Both the position numbers and the translations under genes were made by a program. A DNA stretch of 64,000 nt from Sarcomyxa edulis. Lineage: Eukaryota; Basidiomycota; Agaricomycetes; Agaricales; Mycenaceae. Below the pieces are notes generated by a model. The model ran no database searches and was not told where the DNA came from. It saw only the letters and a program-made list of their open reading frames with translations. The stretch covers positions 186,001 to 250,000 of the forward strand of contig QUOL01000009.1 of the NCBI GenBank assembly GCA_009761415.1, given 5' to 3'. Shown here in pieces: positions 1 to 12,291 of this stretch (position 1 is its first letter; each line of letters opens with the position of its first letter).

Positions 1-1144
1 TCTGGACGACCTGTAGTAAGCGTAAACAGTGTATCTCAATTTAGTGCACGTACACCTAGATAGGGAATAAAATGTCATGGGACGTACAGAGTCAGAGACA
101 CCAAGCTGAGCGTTATTAGAGGCAAGATACGTCCCGAATAAGATGAGGACTGAGATAGTATACATGAGTCCCGATTCGAGCATGACACGTATTGCACGCG
201 CCAATGAGTTGTTGGAGTCAGGGGAATCAGACGTCCAGTTCTTGACAGAGGAGTGCACGCCCCAAAGGCGATATATGATCAAGGCTGTTCGGAAGCATAG
301 ATATTGGTGATGGATACACGTGTGAGTGACGAGGAATGGAAGGACGCACATGTGGCTAAGATATTCGTAGCAAGCGTCAGGGCTAACATACTGGTGATAA
401 ATGGTACGAGTTTGGCTTGGTTCATGAGTGCAGTCGTCTGGAAGGAAGCCTCAATGTAGGTGGCCATGATTCCGCACACTAAGGCATTCAAGGTTATGAA
501 TACACACACTAGTCTAGAGAGTTATCTGTGCGTCACGTACCCGTCTCTCCTATCCATAACGCTACGGGGGTGACGATGACTAGCCAGCTCTTCTGGTATA
601 TGACCCAACATCGATAGATCTGGGGAAGGTCAGTGTCGCCCTAGATATACATGGCTAAACAGGCACGCACCAAAATCGCATCACCAACGAAAGTCTGTGC
701 TACGAAATCCGCCATCTTCATCACATTGACCCAGTATCTCGTGTTATCAAACACCGCCACGGCACTTTCTTTTCCAATGGAATACACAAACGCATCGAGG
801 TTATGACGGAGCCCAAACGCCACATCCATGGTGCTGAATATGAACATCAAGAGGGCCGCAATGACCATGGGATAGTTTATGGACCGACGCGACTTGAGAT
901 GCCACGAGGAAGGATGGGAGAAGAGGAGGATCCGAAGGCATGAAACGAAGGTGACGAGGTAAATACCTATGCATGCGCCGTGTCAATTTACTGGACGAAG
1001 ATTATCGTGGGGCTGGCAATGGAATGTGCATCTAAAAGTATGCGAGGCAAATCATATTGATTACTTACCGTAGAACAGAGTCTCCATGAAGAGCCCGACA
1101 ATCTGCGCTGCGTCTATTGTGAAGTCGGCAGAGGCGGACGGCAT
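1..1144 (-). CDS. Multi-pass fungal membrane protein, copy A (partial at left edge)
   Basis: Family of Agaricomycete plasma-membrane-like proteins of unknown function. The start is the ATG ending at 1144, and the first exon (1069-1144) encodes MPSASADFTIDAAQIVGLFM. Further exons are 671-966, 541-619 and one starting at 478, all with GT-AG borders. The product has alternating hydrophobic segments with conserved patches FGLRHNLDAF, NTRYWVNVMKM and TFVGDAIL, then the loop-helix ASFQTTALMNQAKL. Reading continues to about position 95 (VMLESGLMYTISVLILFGTY) and the C-terminus lies beyond the window. It is a tandem paralogue of the gene at 1918-3206 with the same exon layout, so it probably arose by local duplication. 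Function is unknown; the topology resembles a seven-pass receptor but no receptor motif is seen. Confidence 0.8.
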
Positions 1145-1917
1145 ACCCCGGGATATCGACAAGTGAAAATTTGAGAGATTTTTTTCTTCTCTGGGCGCAA
1201 AGGCCTCAAGGGTGGAGTAAAACAAAGCGTCGACCATGAAGAGCCTTTTGAATATGATGGGAGAGAGATACCGATAGGGACTATCACCGAGCTAGGTCCC
1301 ATCCATATTGCACGCGATACGTTGCAAATGACAGGGCGGCAGGGTGCCTTTTTCTAAATTCGAGGTGATTGCTTCTGACAAGATGGCTTTGAAATTGCGA
1401 TGTCTTTAAGTAGTCTCACCGTCATTCGAGGATCCAATACAGATCATCTCATCGCGGGCGACAAGTATATGGAATGTCTGGAGCTCGAGGCTGCCCGGTA
1501 ACGACGACGTAAGCGAGTTACACACCGAGATCTTGATCAATATGTCGGAATTTCCAATTCATGACCTAAATCGGGAATATTTGATGTTGCTTGGCTGGAG
1601 CTTTGTCCAATTGGACTTCTCGACGACACAGGGATCCAATGAAAACTTGATCAAAAGCAAGACGAAAGTGTTGAAACCGTTAGTGGTATTTCGGACTGAC
1701 TCGGACTCCGAATGAGGGTTGTCATGCAGAACTGGGGTTTTGACCGAAAAAAATGACAGTCCCAAGGCTTCCCAAGGCGACTGCGTCATTTCTCCTTGAT
1801 CAATGGCAGTTTTACCGTAATCAACACTTCGCTCTTCGGACGGTTCATGGCGCATAGTCCAGATGTCCGTTTCTAAAGACTTTGCAAGCCGTCCAACTGG
1901 AAATTTCTCAAAAAAGT
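1145..1917. other. Intergenic, no gene seen
   Basis: Space between two tandem membrane protein genes. Short open frames on both strands overlap each other and match nothing recognisable. It holds the promoter of copy A and the 3' region of copy B. Confidence 0.6.
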
Positions 1918-3206
1918 CTATTCTCCGAGCTTGGTACTCGGACTTGGCTCCTCTGGGTCTTGACCGAAATTCGAGGCCTTACTGTGGACGTGCGCTTGAA
2001 CGTGTATACAATGGAGAGGAAGTGGGTCCGTCTGTGGCCCTGGCGTCTTTTGGTCCGAACCGGTGATCAAGAGATTGAACGTTATGCCCTGCATGAATGA
2101 CCGAGAAATCGTTAGGATGCATACCGGATAACAATAAGGACGACAAACAATTATCTGGACGATCTGGTGCATATCCGAAACTGGAGCGTCAAGGACGAAT
2201 AATTGTCATATTCACTGAACGTACGCACCGAGTCTGATACAGCAAGCTGCGCATTGTTCGATGCTAAGTATGTTCCGAATAATATCAACACTGAGAATGT
2301 ATATATGAGTCCAGATTCGAGCATGACCCTTGTCACCCGGGACAAGTGTTGGTTCGAATATGATACGCCCCAGTGTTTGAGGGCCAGTTGAACTCGACAA
2401 AGACGAAAGACGATTAGCGCTAAAACCGAGGCAGGTCAGACAACGAAGGAACTATGTAAGATGTGAGGCAAAGCTAACACGTTGTGAGAACATTGTTTGC
2501 AAGCGTAAGACTAAGCATGCTAGTGATGAACGGCTTGAGCTTCGCTTGATTGAGAAGAGCGTTTGTTCGATAACAAGCCTCTACATATGTGGTAAATGCT
2601 CCACAAACTTGATGAACATAGTCTGAATTAATCAGGTGAGACGGGTAGATTAGAACGAGTTTCGTACCTGTCTCTGACACTAACAAGACTGCAGGCGCCA
2701 CAACAACAAGCCAATTTTTCTGGTAGATGATCCAACAACGATAAATCTAGACGGCGAATCAATGAACGAGTCACGAAATTCGAAGCTAAACAGACTAACC
2801 AAGATTGTATCCCCGACGAACGTCTGAGAAACATAGATACCCATCTTCATGACATTCACCCAGTACCTCGTATTCGATAATTCTACACTCGCACTCCCTT
2901 CGAAATATATGAAAGCATCGAGAATGTGACGTAGACCGAAAGCAAGGTCCATCGTTCCCAGTACGAACATGAGCACTGAAGCGAGAAGCATCTTGTAGTT
3001 CATAGATTTCCATCGCCCACTGGCATCTGACCATAGGATCGACCGTATACACGACGCGAATGTGATCAGGTATACACCTAAGAATAGAACGATTGTCAAG
3101 CCTGGAATCGAAGACAGAAGATAGTTGAAATATTACCGTAGAACACGCTCTCCATGAAAAGTGCCACAATTTGCGCGATGTCTATTGGGAAATCTGAGGC
3201 CGGCAT
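1918..3206 (-). CDS. Multi-pass fungal membrane protein, copy B
   Basis: Complete tandem paralogue of the gene at 1-1144. The start is the ATG ending at 3206 (MPASDFPIDIAQIVALFMES), followed by an intron and a large exon carrying VYLITFASCIRSILW, FGLRHILDAF, NTRYWVNVMKM and FVGDTIL. Later exons carry ACYRTNALLNQAKLKPFITS and VMLESGLIYTFSVLILFGTY. The hydrophilic tail follows GITFNLLIT and ends at the TAG complement at 1918-1920. I count about seven hydrophobic segments, consistent with a multi-pass plasma membrane protein. Its biochemical role is unknown, and such proteins are expanded in mushroom genomes. The last two exon borders are by inspection and less certain. Confidence 0.78.
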
Positions 3207-3844
3207 CCTAGAGTGGGAAAGGTGACTGATCTTGAGAGAGGCCGACCGATTCTGATTATGAACTCGTTGAGAAACAGCTTTGAAACCGGTCAGCTGAGGG
3301 GAGGGTCATTGAATACTTATCCTAGACCCGAGCGTCTGTTCTATCCTAGACGCTGTCATCGAAAGCGGTGCATATATGCTCCCGCTACGTAGACGTAGGT
3401 TGGTGGAGAGATCAATGATGGGTTCCTCTCACAATTGATGCTCTGGTGCTGGTGCTTCAAGAACAGCCGAAGCGGACGAAAAAGGATAACGTATATCCCG
3501 CTCGAGCTCGAGCATATCGTCGAAAGTAAACCTAAAACAAAGTGTCACTAAGTAGGAGATCAGGAATCGGTGGAGGGAAGATTTGAATAATCTTCATACC
3601 GTCAAAAAAACGTGCGCCGTCAAACTCACTGCCTTCTGAGTCTGACTTTTCCATTGACCAGCTACTTGCATGACCGATGTCGGGCTCGATGACACTTGCA
3701 TCAGATGAACTCAACAGCTTGGTATGGAAACGGCACGACGCCGTATAATACAATTATTATCAAGTCACACTAAAAAAGTGCGCGAAGAGTAAAGTAGTCC
3801 CACAGCAAACACACACTATAATGGAAATCATAACGGAAAAAAAC
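3207..3844. other. Intergenic, no gene seen
   Basis: Promoter of membrane protein copy B plus the 3' flank of the bromodomain gene. A 73-codon frame at 3532-3753 (-) has no recognisable domain and sits directly downstream of the bromodomain stop, so it is best read as 3' UTR. Confidence 0.5.
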
Positions 3845-6800
3845 TCACGAATACAAAGTAGGTACGAAATGACGGATATGCTCGGGCACCAAATCTTTTG
3901 GCAGTCGAGCGATCGTGTCTAAAGGTGCCCGTTTGGCCAAAGCCAGGAGGTTTAGCCGGAGGTTTCGCAGTGCGGGATCTTCGAGTGGAGGCCCACCATG
4001 AGGCGAAAGCGTGGAATCCGAGTCTTCCACTTTGTTTTCCTCTTTCACGTCTTTCAGCCCTTCTGCCCTGATCCTCTTGTCAACATCGGCGATGACGCCA
4101 GCGGCATAATCAAGGACATGATTCAGTACATCTTCGCTCTCCAATTGATACTGACTTTCTTTTGCTTTTGCCACCGTCTCCTGATCCATCCTTGTATCAT
4201 CCCCCATGACCTCGTCTTCTTCTTTCAATTGACGGCCTTCGCCAGCCGCCTTACGATCCTTCCCAGCCCACTCCTCCTCACTAAGGAACAACTCCCCCGG
4301 TTCCCGTATCAAAGCAGCCATATCGATCTTATGCGTTCGAATTTGTTGCAAGGTCCCTAAGGCTTGCATAGCCGGGGGGTAGGAATGTAATGAGGCGTGT
4401 ATCTGGTGCGCGATGGATGCGGCAAGGTTACTGTCACTTTGTTGGTCGTGGCCGTGAAGGTAGTTGAGTTGCAGCCCCGCCTCGCGCAATATCGCAGATC
4501 GTCCATCCGTCAATGGATCGACAATATCCTGTTCGACCCATTTTGCCAAGGGAGTTCCTAGTTCCGGGCTAGTCGGGTCCTTCATCTCAAAGCAAAAAGA
4601 TAGCTCAGCATCAAGACAGGAAACACGAACACGAAAGGACTCACAACGTCAACGGAACCCTCGGATGAAACGAACTCAGCCAGACTCCGGACGTACGCCA
4701 ACCCGTCTACACCACCGTACACCACATCTGTGAGATATTGTTCTGCCGATGTTGCGTGCTCTGTTGTCCAATGCCAATGATTGAAATCCCCATTTTCTAC
4801 ACCAACACCAACACCAACACCACTGTTATCCACCCCAGACATCGTTTCCTTGGGCATAGCACCCTGCGCCTCACTCTCACTAGCCAAACTATCTCGAAGC
4901 TCTCCACCCCAAAGCTCTTCCGTATTCTTCCCTAAACCCGCCCCCCCTCCCACCCCCCTCCTCCTCATCTCCTCCTCCAACGCCGCATTGAGAACAGCGA
5001 ACGATCCGAAGTCGACCGCGTGTGCCTCCCGCGACCACCAACTAGTACTAGCAGTGGCAATGGCACTCCCGACCGCATCATCCTCTCTCTCTTCATCCAC
5101 ATCAAGTCTACTGAACTTATTCGCGTTCGTTCGCGTGGATGTGGCGTTTCGGACGATCGTCCAGTGTCGGCGTCGGCGTTTTTGGGGTTGGGTTTGGGTT
5201 TGGACTTTGGTGTTACTGGATGTGGATGTTGATGCGTTGTACGTGAGGTTGGATGTGGAAGCGAGGGTAGTGGAGGTAGGGAAACTCGGCGTTGGCGTTG
5301 GCGGCAGTTGGGGTTGTGGTTGAGGTTGGGAGCTTTGTTGGCGGGACTCTGGTTTCGGGCTATCGACATTGACACTGTTGGTATTATCGGAAGTGGGATT
5401 TGGATTTGGATTTGGATTGATATTAGAATTGGGGAGAGAATTGGGGAGAGAAGGAAGAGAAGGAGTAGGAGGAGGGTAAAGAGGCGTAAGACGCGGCCTC
5501 GACGGAGGATCTGGAGCTAGTACGTGTAGGATCGAGAATGGGTCTTCCACTAATTGATAAGATAGTGTTAGTATGTGTGTTGGCTTTCTTTCATGGACAC
5601 GAAAAGACGAGACAAAGAGAAGAAAAGTCAAGTAGGATGACAAGACAAGTAGGATAGAATTACACGCACTCTCCTCATAATCCAAACTCCCATCAGCCCG
5701 ATACGGAGGCCCGATTTTCTCAATCCGCATTCGTTCCTTCTTCGTTCGGTATCGTTTGCCTGGTAATAACCACAACAAGTAAAATAAGAATCAGCGAAAG
5801 CACAAGGGAAAGCGAAAGTGAAATGTGAAAGCAAAAGACACAGACAAAAAGTCGCGCGTGTGTTGTGTGTGTACAGGAGCTACCACGCACCCTTCAATTT
5901 CAACTTCAACATCATACCAGCCCAATCACTACCAGGAGGGAACGCGCTCAACCCCTCTTTCGATCCGGGAAGACGACCGTCCGCGTCGATCATGTCTTTC
6001 CCGTTCGCGCCCAAATTCGAGTTGGTAGTGTTAGTGTGATTCCCAGATTTCTTGTAAGGCCCTCGTGGACCGCGTTTCCCGTGTCCTGTACCTGCCCCAG
6101 TACCAGTACCAGTAGGAGGCTGCTGAGAAACGACCGAAGGAGACCGCCCATCGCCATCGACGTCCATAGGCGTACCAACGTCTCCTCCATTGTCGTCATC
6201 ATCAATCTCAATATTCTCATCACCCTCAATCTCAATATTCCAATTCGTCTCATACTGTATAACAGTAGAAGCAGATTTCGATATCTGATCTAACCCCCAT
6301 ACCTCGATTTTATCAGCTTCGGTGTGATAGATCGTACCCGGGGGGTTGAATATTTTGGCGTTGGTGGTGACGAGGCGGAAGTCGGTCTGTGGGGAGGGAG
6401 ATGTACATTGTCATTGTAAGCCACAGACAGTCGAGTGAAACGCGTTAGGGCGTTGGGAGATGGACTGACAGCAAAATCCTCGAGCGAGCGATACTTTCCC
6501 CTGGACACTTTTAGAGCCATAGTACCAAAGTCCATCGGTTTTTTTATGACATCAGCGTATCCTGGGACTTGGGAAGGATCTACTGGATTCGAGAAGAACA
6601 TGTAATCGTCTTTCCTGCAGTGGTTGACCGGTGTTTAGTATATCTAGTTGGTGAGGCCAACTGGACTTACTTTTTAATCTGCGAAATCAACTTCGTCAAG
6701 ACCTCTTTCAACGGTTTCAGCTTGAGAGGTCTCGGCGCTCGATTAACGACCACCATAGACGTATCCTCGCCCGGAAAAGGATCGTAGAAAGCATGTGCAT

Positions 6801-6972
6801 GAGATGTAGTTGATCGTTTATGTTTTGTCTTCTGTTTTTTGAGAGGTTTTCCGTCTTTCAAAGGCGGGAGAACAAGAGTCAAGCCAGACGATGGACGACC
6901 GCTGTATGATCCTACTTGTGGATAGTCGGATGGTAGTTGTTGCTGGTCGTAGGATTCAAAGCTTTCGTCCAT
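3845..6972 (-). CDS. Bromodomain-containing protein (BRD7/9-like fungal type)
   Basis: Putative chromatin reader that binds acetyl-lysine through one bromodomain. Six exons are inferred: 6671-6972, about 6480-6614, about 5890-6386, two middle exons, and 3845-4585. The bromodomain spans the exon 1-3 junctions: DDYMFFSNPVD, then PGYADVIKKPMDFGTM, KYRSLEDFA, and DFRLVTTNAKIFNPPGTIYH. The YxxVIKxPMD ZA-loop and the NAKIFN Asn that contacts acetyl-lysine are present. A basic patch KRYRTKKERMR follows, then a Pro/Ser/Asn-rich low-complexity stretch and a conserved acidic/helical C-terminus ending VPEHIRHFVPTLYS. The chosen start gives MDESFESYDQQQLPSD. The frame stays open up to an ATG at 7395, but that upstream peptide is Cys/Arg-rich and looks like 5' UTR. 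A role in chromatin remodelling or histone acetyltransferase complexes is inferred from the family. Confidence 0.85.
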
Positions 6973-7619
6973 CGAATTCCTGTCGAATTCAGGTTTGGCG
7001 TAAATTTGGATTTGGTCGCAACATGACCAACTGAGCCGGCCGAACCGGCATGGGCTGCAGTCACCACGCGAGCCGGCACGAACCGCGATTATTTTGCGAC
7101 AAAGTTGGTAACCACTAAAAGTAACTTGCCTCGACAACGCTCGACGTGGACCACGAGGACATTCGATCGAAGTGTTACTAGGATCGATGTCCATCCACTC
7201 CGAAATCACAGGAATCCCTCGTGTACATCGAGACTCGAGACTCTGAATTTCAAAAATCTGCCAGTGTCGACGCGGAGGTAATTGGGAAATAACGCGCATT
7301 CGAGTCTGATTATCTATAGCTAGGCCGCGCGGATAGATCACTCTAGCTCTTATAGTGACCGGTTGACCCGAGTCATCGTTACACGGTACAGCCATCGCAA
7401 TTCTATTCCTCCGTTAAAGCTTACCGGTTGCAGTAGCCAATGTTAACATGTTAACGTTCAACGTTCATGGCATAGCGATAATTACTTTTTTCTTCTTTTT
7501 TCAAAGGCTTCGGGTCGTCAAGTATACGTACCCTTTGGGTCTCTTTTTCTCGCTGATCATGGGTGGTTACCTTCTTTTCGAGGTACATTGCGACGCGTAC
7601 GCGTGGTGGGGAGCACCAA

Positions 7620-9650
7620 GGTCTGCGCTGTCCTTAGGCTTTTTTCCGTGACAACTGAACAACTGAACATATACCTATATTCTAGGACTCGGACGCGTCG
7701 GTGATATTGAGGGTTTACCTCATCCATTTGGCCATACGCGTTTTCCGTCATCGATAATGTCTCCATCGCAATGCATTAAGCCGCAGCGGGCAAATTGCGG
7801 ACGAGACTTTTATGCCTCACTACTCAGGCTTCCTGTCTCCGGAGACCACTGCAACCACTGCAACCACTGGCACCTGCATGTATGCTAGACCTCGATACCG
7901 TTGACCCTCAAATGGGTTTATGACTTGCTTCGCAATTATTGTGAGTCCAAGTCATCGTGGACTCGGATATTCCACTATATTCATATTCAATACTGACGCG
8001 TGAGATGACAGGATCTTCGCATCCGAGCTCAAGATCGTTGTGCCGCTTGTCCTCGGGCGAATCGGGAGACTTTGCTATACCTGCTTACCATTCGACGCGG
8101 TCGAGATTTCTAAATAACAGCTAACCTACTCGTCTTTGCTATTTCCTCCATTGCAATGCATTAAGCGGCCAAATTGCGGACGAGTCTTTTATGCCCTCAC
8201 TACTTGTCTCCAGGCTTCCATTCCGGCATACAAGCGCAGCTGTTGGTATCCGGAGACCAATGCAACCACCTGCCTGTCCTGTATGTTCGATACCGTTGAC
8301 CCACAAATGGGATTATTATATGACTTCGCAATTTACTGTGAGTCCAAGTCCAAGTCCATCGTGGATATTCCGCACTAACGCGTGAGATGCCAGGGCGTTT
8401 ATTCAAACTAAACTTTGCAGTTGCTTGCAGCTCGGATGCGAGAAGAGAGAGAAAAACGTTGTCGGTCCTGTCCTGGCGCAGAAGTAAGTAAGTTGTTGAG
8501 AGACCAGAGTGAGAGTTCCAAATCGCATATATATTGACATGGCATGACGTCGATGAGCTCACATCTCGTCTCTCTATAGCGGATGACTGCGCTGCCCATG
8601 TCTTTTTTTCCGTGACAACTGAACAACTGAACATATACATATATTCTAGGACGCGTCGACTCGGTGATATTGAGGGTATCCAAATGCCAATGAATTACCT
8701 CATCCATTTGGAGACTGGCCATACGAGTTTTCCGTCATCGATACAGTCAATGCCCACGAAATGGGTCAGACCCACGAAATGGGTCACCTGCCTTAAACGG
8801 CAATCTTAAGTAAGCTCATTACCATTTTGGGTGACGCAGAAAACGCGAAAATCGTTTCGATCACAAAATTGGCTCGAAATGGCCATGAGCTTACCTAACT
8901 TGCTACATATAAGGAAGGTGACCCATTTCGTGGGTCTGACCCATTTCGTGGGCATTGACTGTAATCATGATGTCTCCATCGCAATGCATTAAGTGGCCAA
9001 ATTGCGGACGAGTCTTTTATGCTCGAAGACCGTGACCTCGATACCGTTGACCCCTCAAATGGGTTTGATATATGACTTCGTGAGTCCAACTTGGTCATCG
9101 TGGATATTCAATATTCAATACTGACGCGTGCGCGTGAGATGACAGGACCGACAACGTTTTGTCTTTCTTCTTTTCTTTCGCATCCGAGCTCAAGATCGTT
9201 GTTCCGCCGCTCCGGAAACTTGAACATGTCCTCGGGCGAATCGGGATGCTTTGCCATACCTGCTTATCATTCCCATTCACATTCATTCGACGTCTCCGGA
9301 GACCACTGCAACCACTAGCACCTGGATGTATGCTCGAAGACCATAACCTTGAAACCGTTGACCCTCGAATGGGTTTATTATATTACTTCGCAATTATCGT
9401 GAGTCCAAGTCCATCGTGGATATCCAATACTGACGCGTGGGATGACAGGATCGACTACGTTTTTTTCTTTTCTTTCGCATCCGAGCTCAAGCAAGCAAGA
9501 TCATTGTCCCGCCGGACACTCGTCCTCGGGCGAATCGGAATCGGGATACTTTGCCATACTTGCTTACCATTCGATGCGGTCGAGATTTCCCAAATAATAG
9601 CTAACCTACTCGTCTTGCTATTTCCATCACTTTTATCGCACGACCACCGC
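7620..9650. repeat. Mosaic of degenerate dispersed repeats
   Basis: Several modules recur in partly conserved order over about 2 kb. Module A (gtgacaactgaacaactg) is at about 7648 and 8614. Module B (caatgcattaag ... attgcggacgag) is at about 7766, 8155 and 8981. Module C (tccggagacca) is at about 7838, 8250 and 9295. Module D (ataccgttgacc ... atgggtttat ... gtgagtccaag) is at about 7892, 8290, 9040 and 9350. Module E (cgcatccgagctcaag ... cctcgggcgaatcgg) is at about 8018, 9178 and 9476. A reverse-complement piece of module E lies at about 8417-8480. No transposase frame is visible. It looks like nested or tandemly duplicated non-autonomous element sequence. Confidence 0.8.
8744..8961. mobile_element. 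218-bp fold-back MITE with TA target duplication
   Basis: The two ends are inverted copies. The first 46 bp, starting cagtcaatgcccacgaaatg, are identical to the reverse complement of the last 46 bp, and similarity continues weakly inward (ccttA...gtaagctcat on both arms), so nearly the whole element can fold back. It is flanked by TA on both sides (8742-8743 and 8962-8963). Each arm holds two short palindromes of the form gaccca-cgaaa-tgggtc. A related repeat copy at about 7750-7765 lacks the element at the equivalent site (tcgata|atgtctcc), giving an internal empty-site comparison. TA duplication suggests mobilisation by a Tc1/mariner-type transposase; the family is not identified. Confidence 0.85.
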
Positions 9651-12291
9651 TCCGACGGCTTGAGACCCACTTCACAACTTGAATTGTAAGTCAAACAACT
9701 CAACCCATTCCTGTTTCCTAATGTAAATGTTAATCTTACTCCACACTGCGTGCCTTAGTAGCTATCTGTGGGCAAGCCACGGACGGAAGCTTAAGCTTGG
9801 TGTCCGTTCAATGACCGTTAAACGTTTTTCCCTCCTGGCCAGTCTCACGATTTTCGACTCTCATTTTAATTAATGGACTATGACAAGCCCTTCCCTTCGA
9901 TGGCGACGACCCGGATTGCCCTACGCCCTGCGTCACGGCATTCTGTATTCTGGTCAATATCGATTATCATGGTGGGGAACGTACGGCAATTGTGCGATCG
10001 CTTCGAGCACAACCTAGGCACGTCACGGTTTAGCCCCAAGAGTTTTTCGAATAAACGCCTGGCGCAGCGTAAGTGTCGAGAGTTCAGATCACGCATATTG
10101 ACATGACGTCGATGAGCTCACATCTCCAATCATCGTCTGTCTATAGCGGAACCTAAATACCCATATCGTGGCTCTCTTCCATCCAGACGGAGATGCGTTG
10201 TTCCGTTCTTATTTGGTTGAACCACTGTCCCTTCCTCGTGGACCGTGGTATAACTTCTATCTCTATCTGGTGATACAATGCATCATGTACTCACCAGCGT
10301 CAAAGCAAGGCATAAAATTATCCTCCTCGTGTTGTAGTAATCAGCGTTCGTTGGGTTGCTGTTTTGTTCCCGGAACTAAGTAAGGTACGCAAAAACTTGA
10401 ACTTAAGGGGGTGTTGGTGTCACGGTTCAATTGTGTGCTTCTCCAACCCCGCTAATTCCTCACCTCACCCAGGATTCGGACCTCCTCTTCTTCATCACGG
10501 TGTGAGTACCGTAATGATGTCCCCAGAACGTGGGCTCAACAAAAGGACCGTTACGGATTTTCATTCTGCTCAAGTTCATTCTGCAGTACGTTTACCCTTT
10601 TACTTCCCTCCTAATTGTCCGCCGGGAAGCTGTTATCGTAACGTCGACGAAGCGCCCGCACTATCGGTGTTTTCTTTCCAGTGAGCTCTGTCCCCGTAAG
10701 GCAGGCTCCCAATTGAATCCTGACTCGTTGTATGTTATGTTATTTCATTTAGGTTTCCATCGCTCGTTTGTTTATACTTCCGGTGGCGGCTGGCGGCTGG
10801 CCATGGGAGATCATGATACGCGCCGCTCATCATGATGCTCATATCACATTCACATTATCTTCAGTATGGGAAGGGATTGCACTTTGTCCATGCTATGTAA
10901 GTAAAGTCTCGATGTAACGACGCCGCTGCCGATGTTGAAGCAGCAAAATCGAGAGTTCAAGTTTTAAGAGTTACTTTCTTCACAAAGTTCAGTCAATCAA
11001 CCAGGAAGACAAGACACTCCGTTTTGTCGAACATATCAATAATACTTCATTCTACGTCTACGCTTCCAGGTGCGCCCCTAATATCAATATTTATTCGCAT
11101 ACAGTAACACAGGTGATGTACACACAGCGTGGCGCAGAACCTTGTGTGCATCCCCCTAAGTCTAGAACTTGGCACTCCGGAAATCTGATCCCGGCCCTTT
11201 CGGTACTTACATATGGGCCTTCCCCTCGTCCACGGAATAGAATACTTCGCTATAGGCCCGGTCGATGAAAGTAAGCCCCCACTCCCTTTGCCGTGGTCAC
11301 CTCCAAGCACTTACTTACTCGCGCATGCAGTAGTCATTCATTCAATCTATGAGAGAAAACCTGTCCTTGGATTTGAGTAAGCGTATCGATATGAATATCC
11401 ACCGCACCAAATTACCCGCAATGTGAGCAGGACATTCTTTGTGTTCAAATCGCAGGAGCGTTCTTGATAGATCAATTAATGTTCATCTCCTCCCCCATGC
11501 GTGCAGCATTGACTGTGATGATTCTCAGTGGTGAATGAAGGGGATGGGGATGTGGAGGTGCGAAGATTTTTTTTGTCCACGATCAAGCTACGTTCCTCCT
11601 CCATCTCGTTTCTCGTGCCTTGTGTGATCATACAGCGCTTATAACGTCGCGGAGTTGGAAGTGCCTGTGACAATGTGACTGTGACCTTCCCAAATAGGAA
11701 ACCATTCGTTGCCACCTTGAAGCAAGCAAAAAATCGTGGCAGTAATAAATCGCGCGGCACTGCATTGTACCACACTGCGGTAACCGTTGGCAAGCCGTTG
11801 CATCCGCATCCCAAACTCTGTGGATCTGCAGCCCAGACCGACACAACGTGCAAGCTCTCGGACCACTCGGCGATATGATAGAAGTTGAAATTTAGAACAT
11901 AACTTCTTGGATTGTGTTTTGCAGACAATTACCTGGGATCAAGAGCTTCCGCAAGAGGAAACCTGGAAAAATTTGTTCAAGGAATTTGGTTTCTGTTGCC
12001 GATCGCACCCTTACGAGATTCCCAAACCCCCACGCGATTGTGGTCTAGTGAACATGTTTAACCTGGTTGCGATAAATATTCTCGGCTCGATGACTTTTTG
12101 GTTGCCCGTTGCCGTCCACACATGAAATTTCACCCACCGCCCACATCCCTGGCTATCTCTCTTTCTTTCGTACTTCTTTCTCTCCCGCTTCCCCCGCGTC
12201 GAGGTCTCGCAGATGTGTTGAGGCTGCAGCCCCAAAAACCTTTCGTTTGATTTTGTTCATTTGTTCCTTCCTTCTTCTCCCCTTTCGCTGG
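9651..12291. other. Long stretch without a convincing gene
   Basis: Open frames here (for example 10364-10684 +, 11047-11310 -, 11476-11928 -) lack recognisable domains, clear exon structure or homology to anything I know. A short module at about 10059-10150 repeats sequence from 8477-8585 (ggcgcag ... ttgacatg ... acgtcgatgagctcacatctc ... tctatagcgga). The end of the stretch, about 12150-12291, is a pyrimidine-rich leader typical of basidiomycete promoters and 5' UTRs, directly before the homeobox gene. Confidence 0.5.
10059..10150. repeat. Detached copy of a repeat module from the 7.6-9.6 kb mosaic
   Basis: Contains acgtcgatgagctcacatct and tctatagcgga in the same order and orientation as at about 8545-8585, with small insertions. 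It lies 0.4 kb beyond the end of the main mosaic. Confidence 0.7.

Noticed and set aside
4738..5520. Several open frames on the + strand opposite the bromodomain gene
   Set aside because: Antisense of Pro/Asn/Thr low-complexity coding sequence; composition bias removes stops.
7020..7395. Upstream extension of the bromodomain protein to the ATG at 7395
   Set aside because: The added peptide is Cys/Arg-rich and unlike the protein that follows; MDESFESYDQ at 6972 is a more natural start. Not excluded.
9159..9689. 176-codon open frame (+) with an internally repeated peptide (FFSFASELK ... VLGRIG)
   Set aside because: The peptide repeat simply reflects the DNA repeat modules; no domain, and frame is not kept in the other copies.
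11476..11928. 150-codon frame (-)
   Set aside because: Starts with ATG but has no domain, unremarkable composition, and overlapping frames of similar length in the same region.
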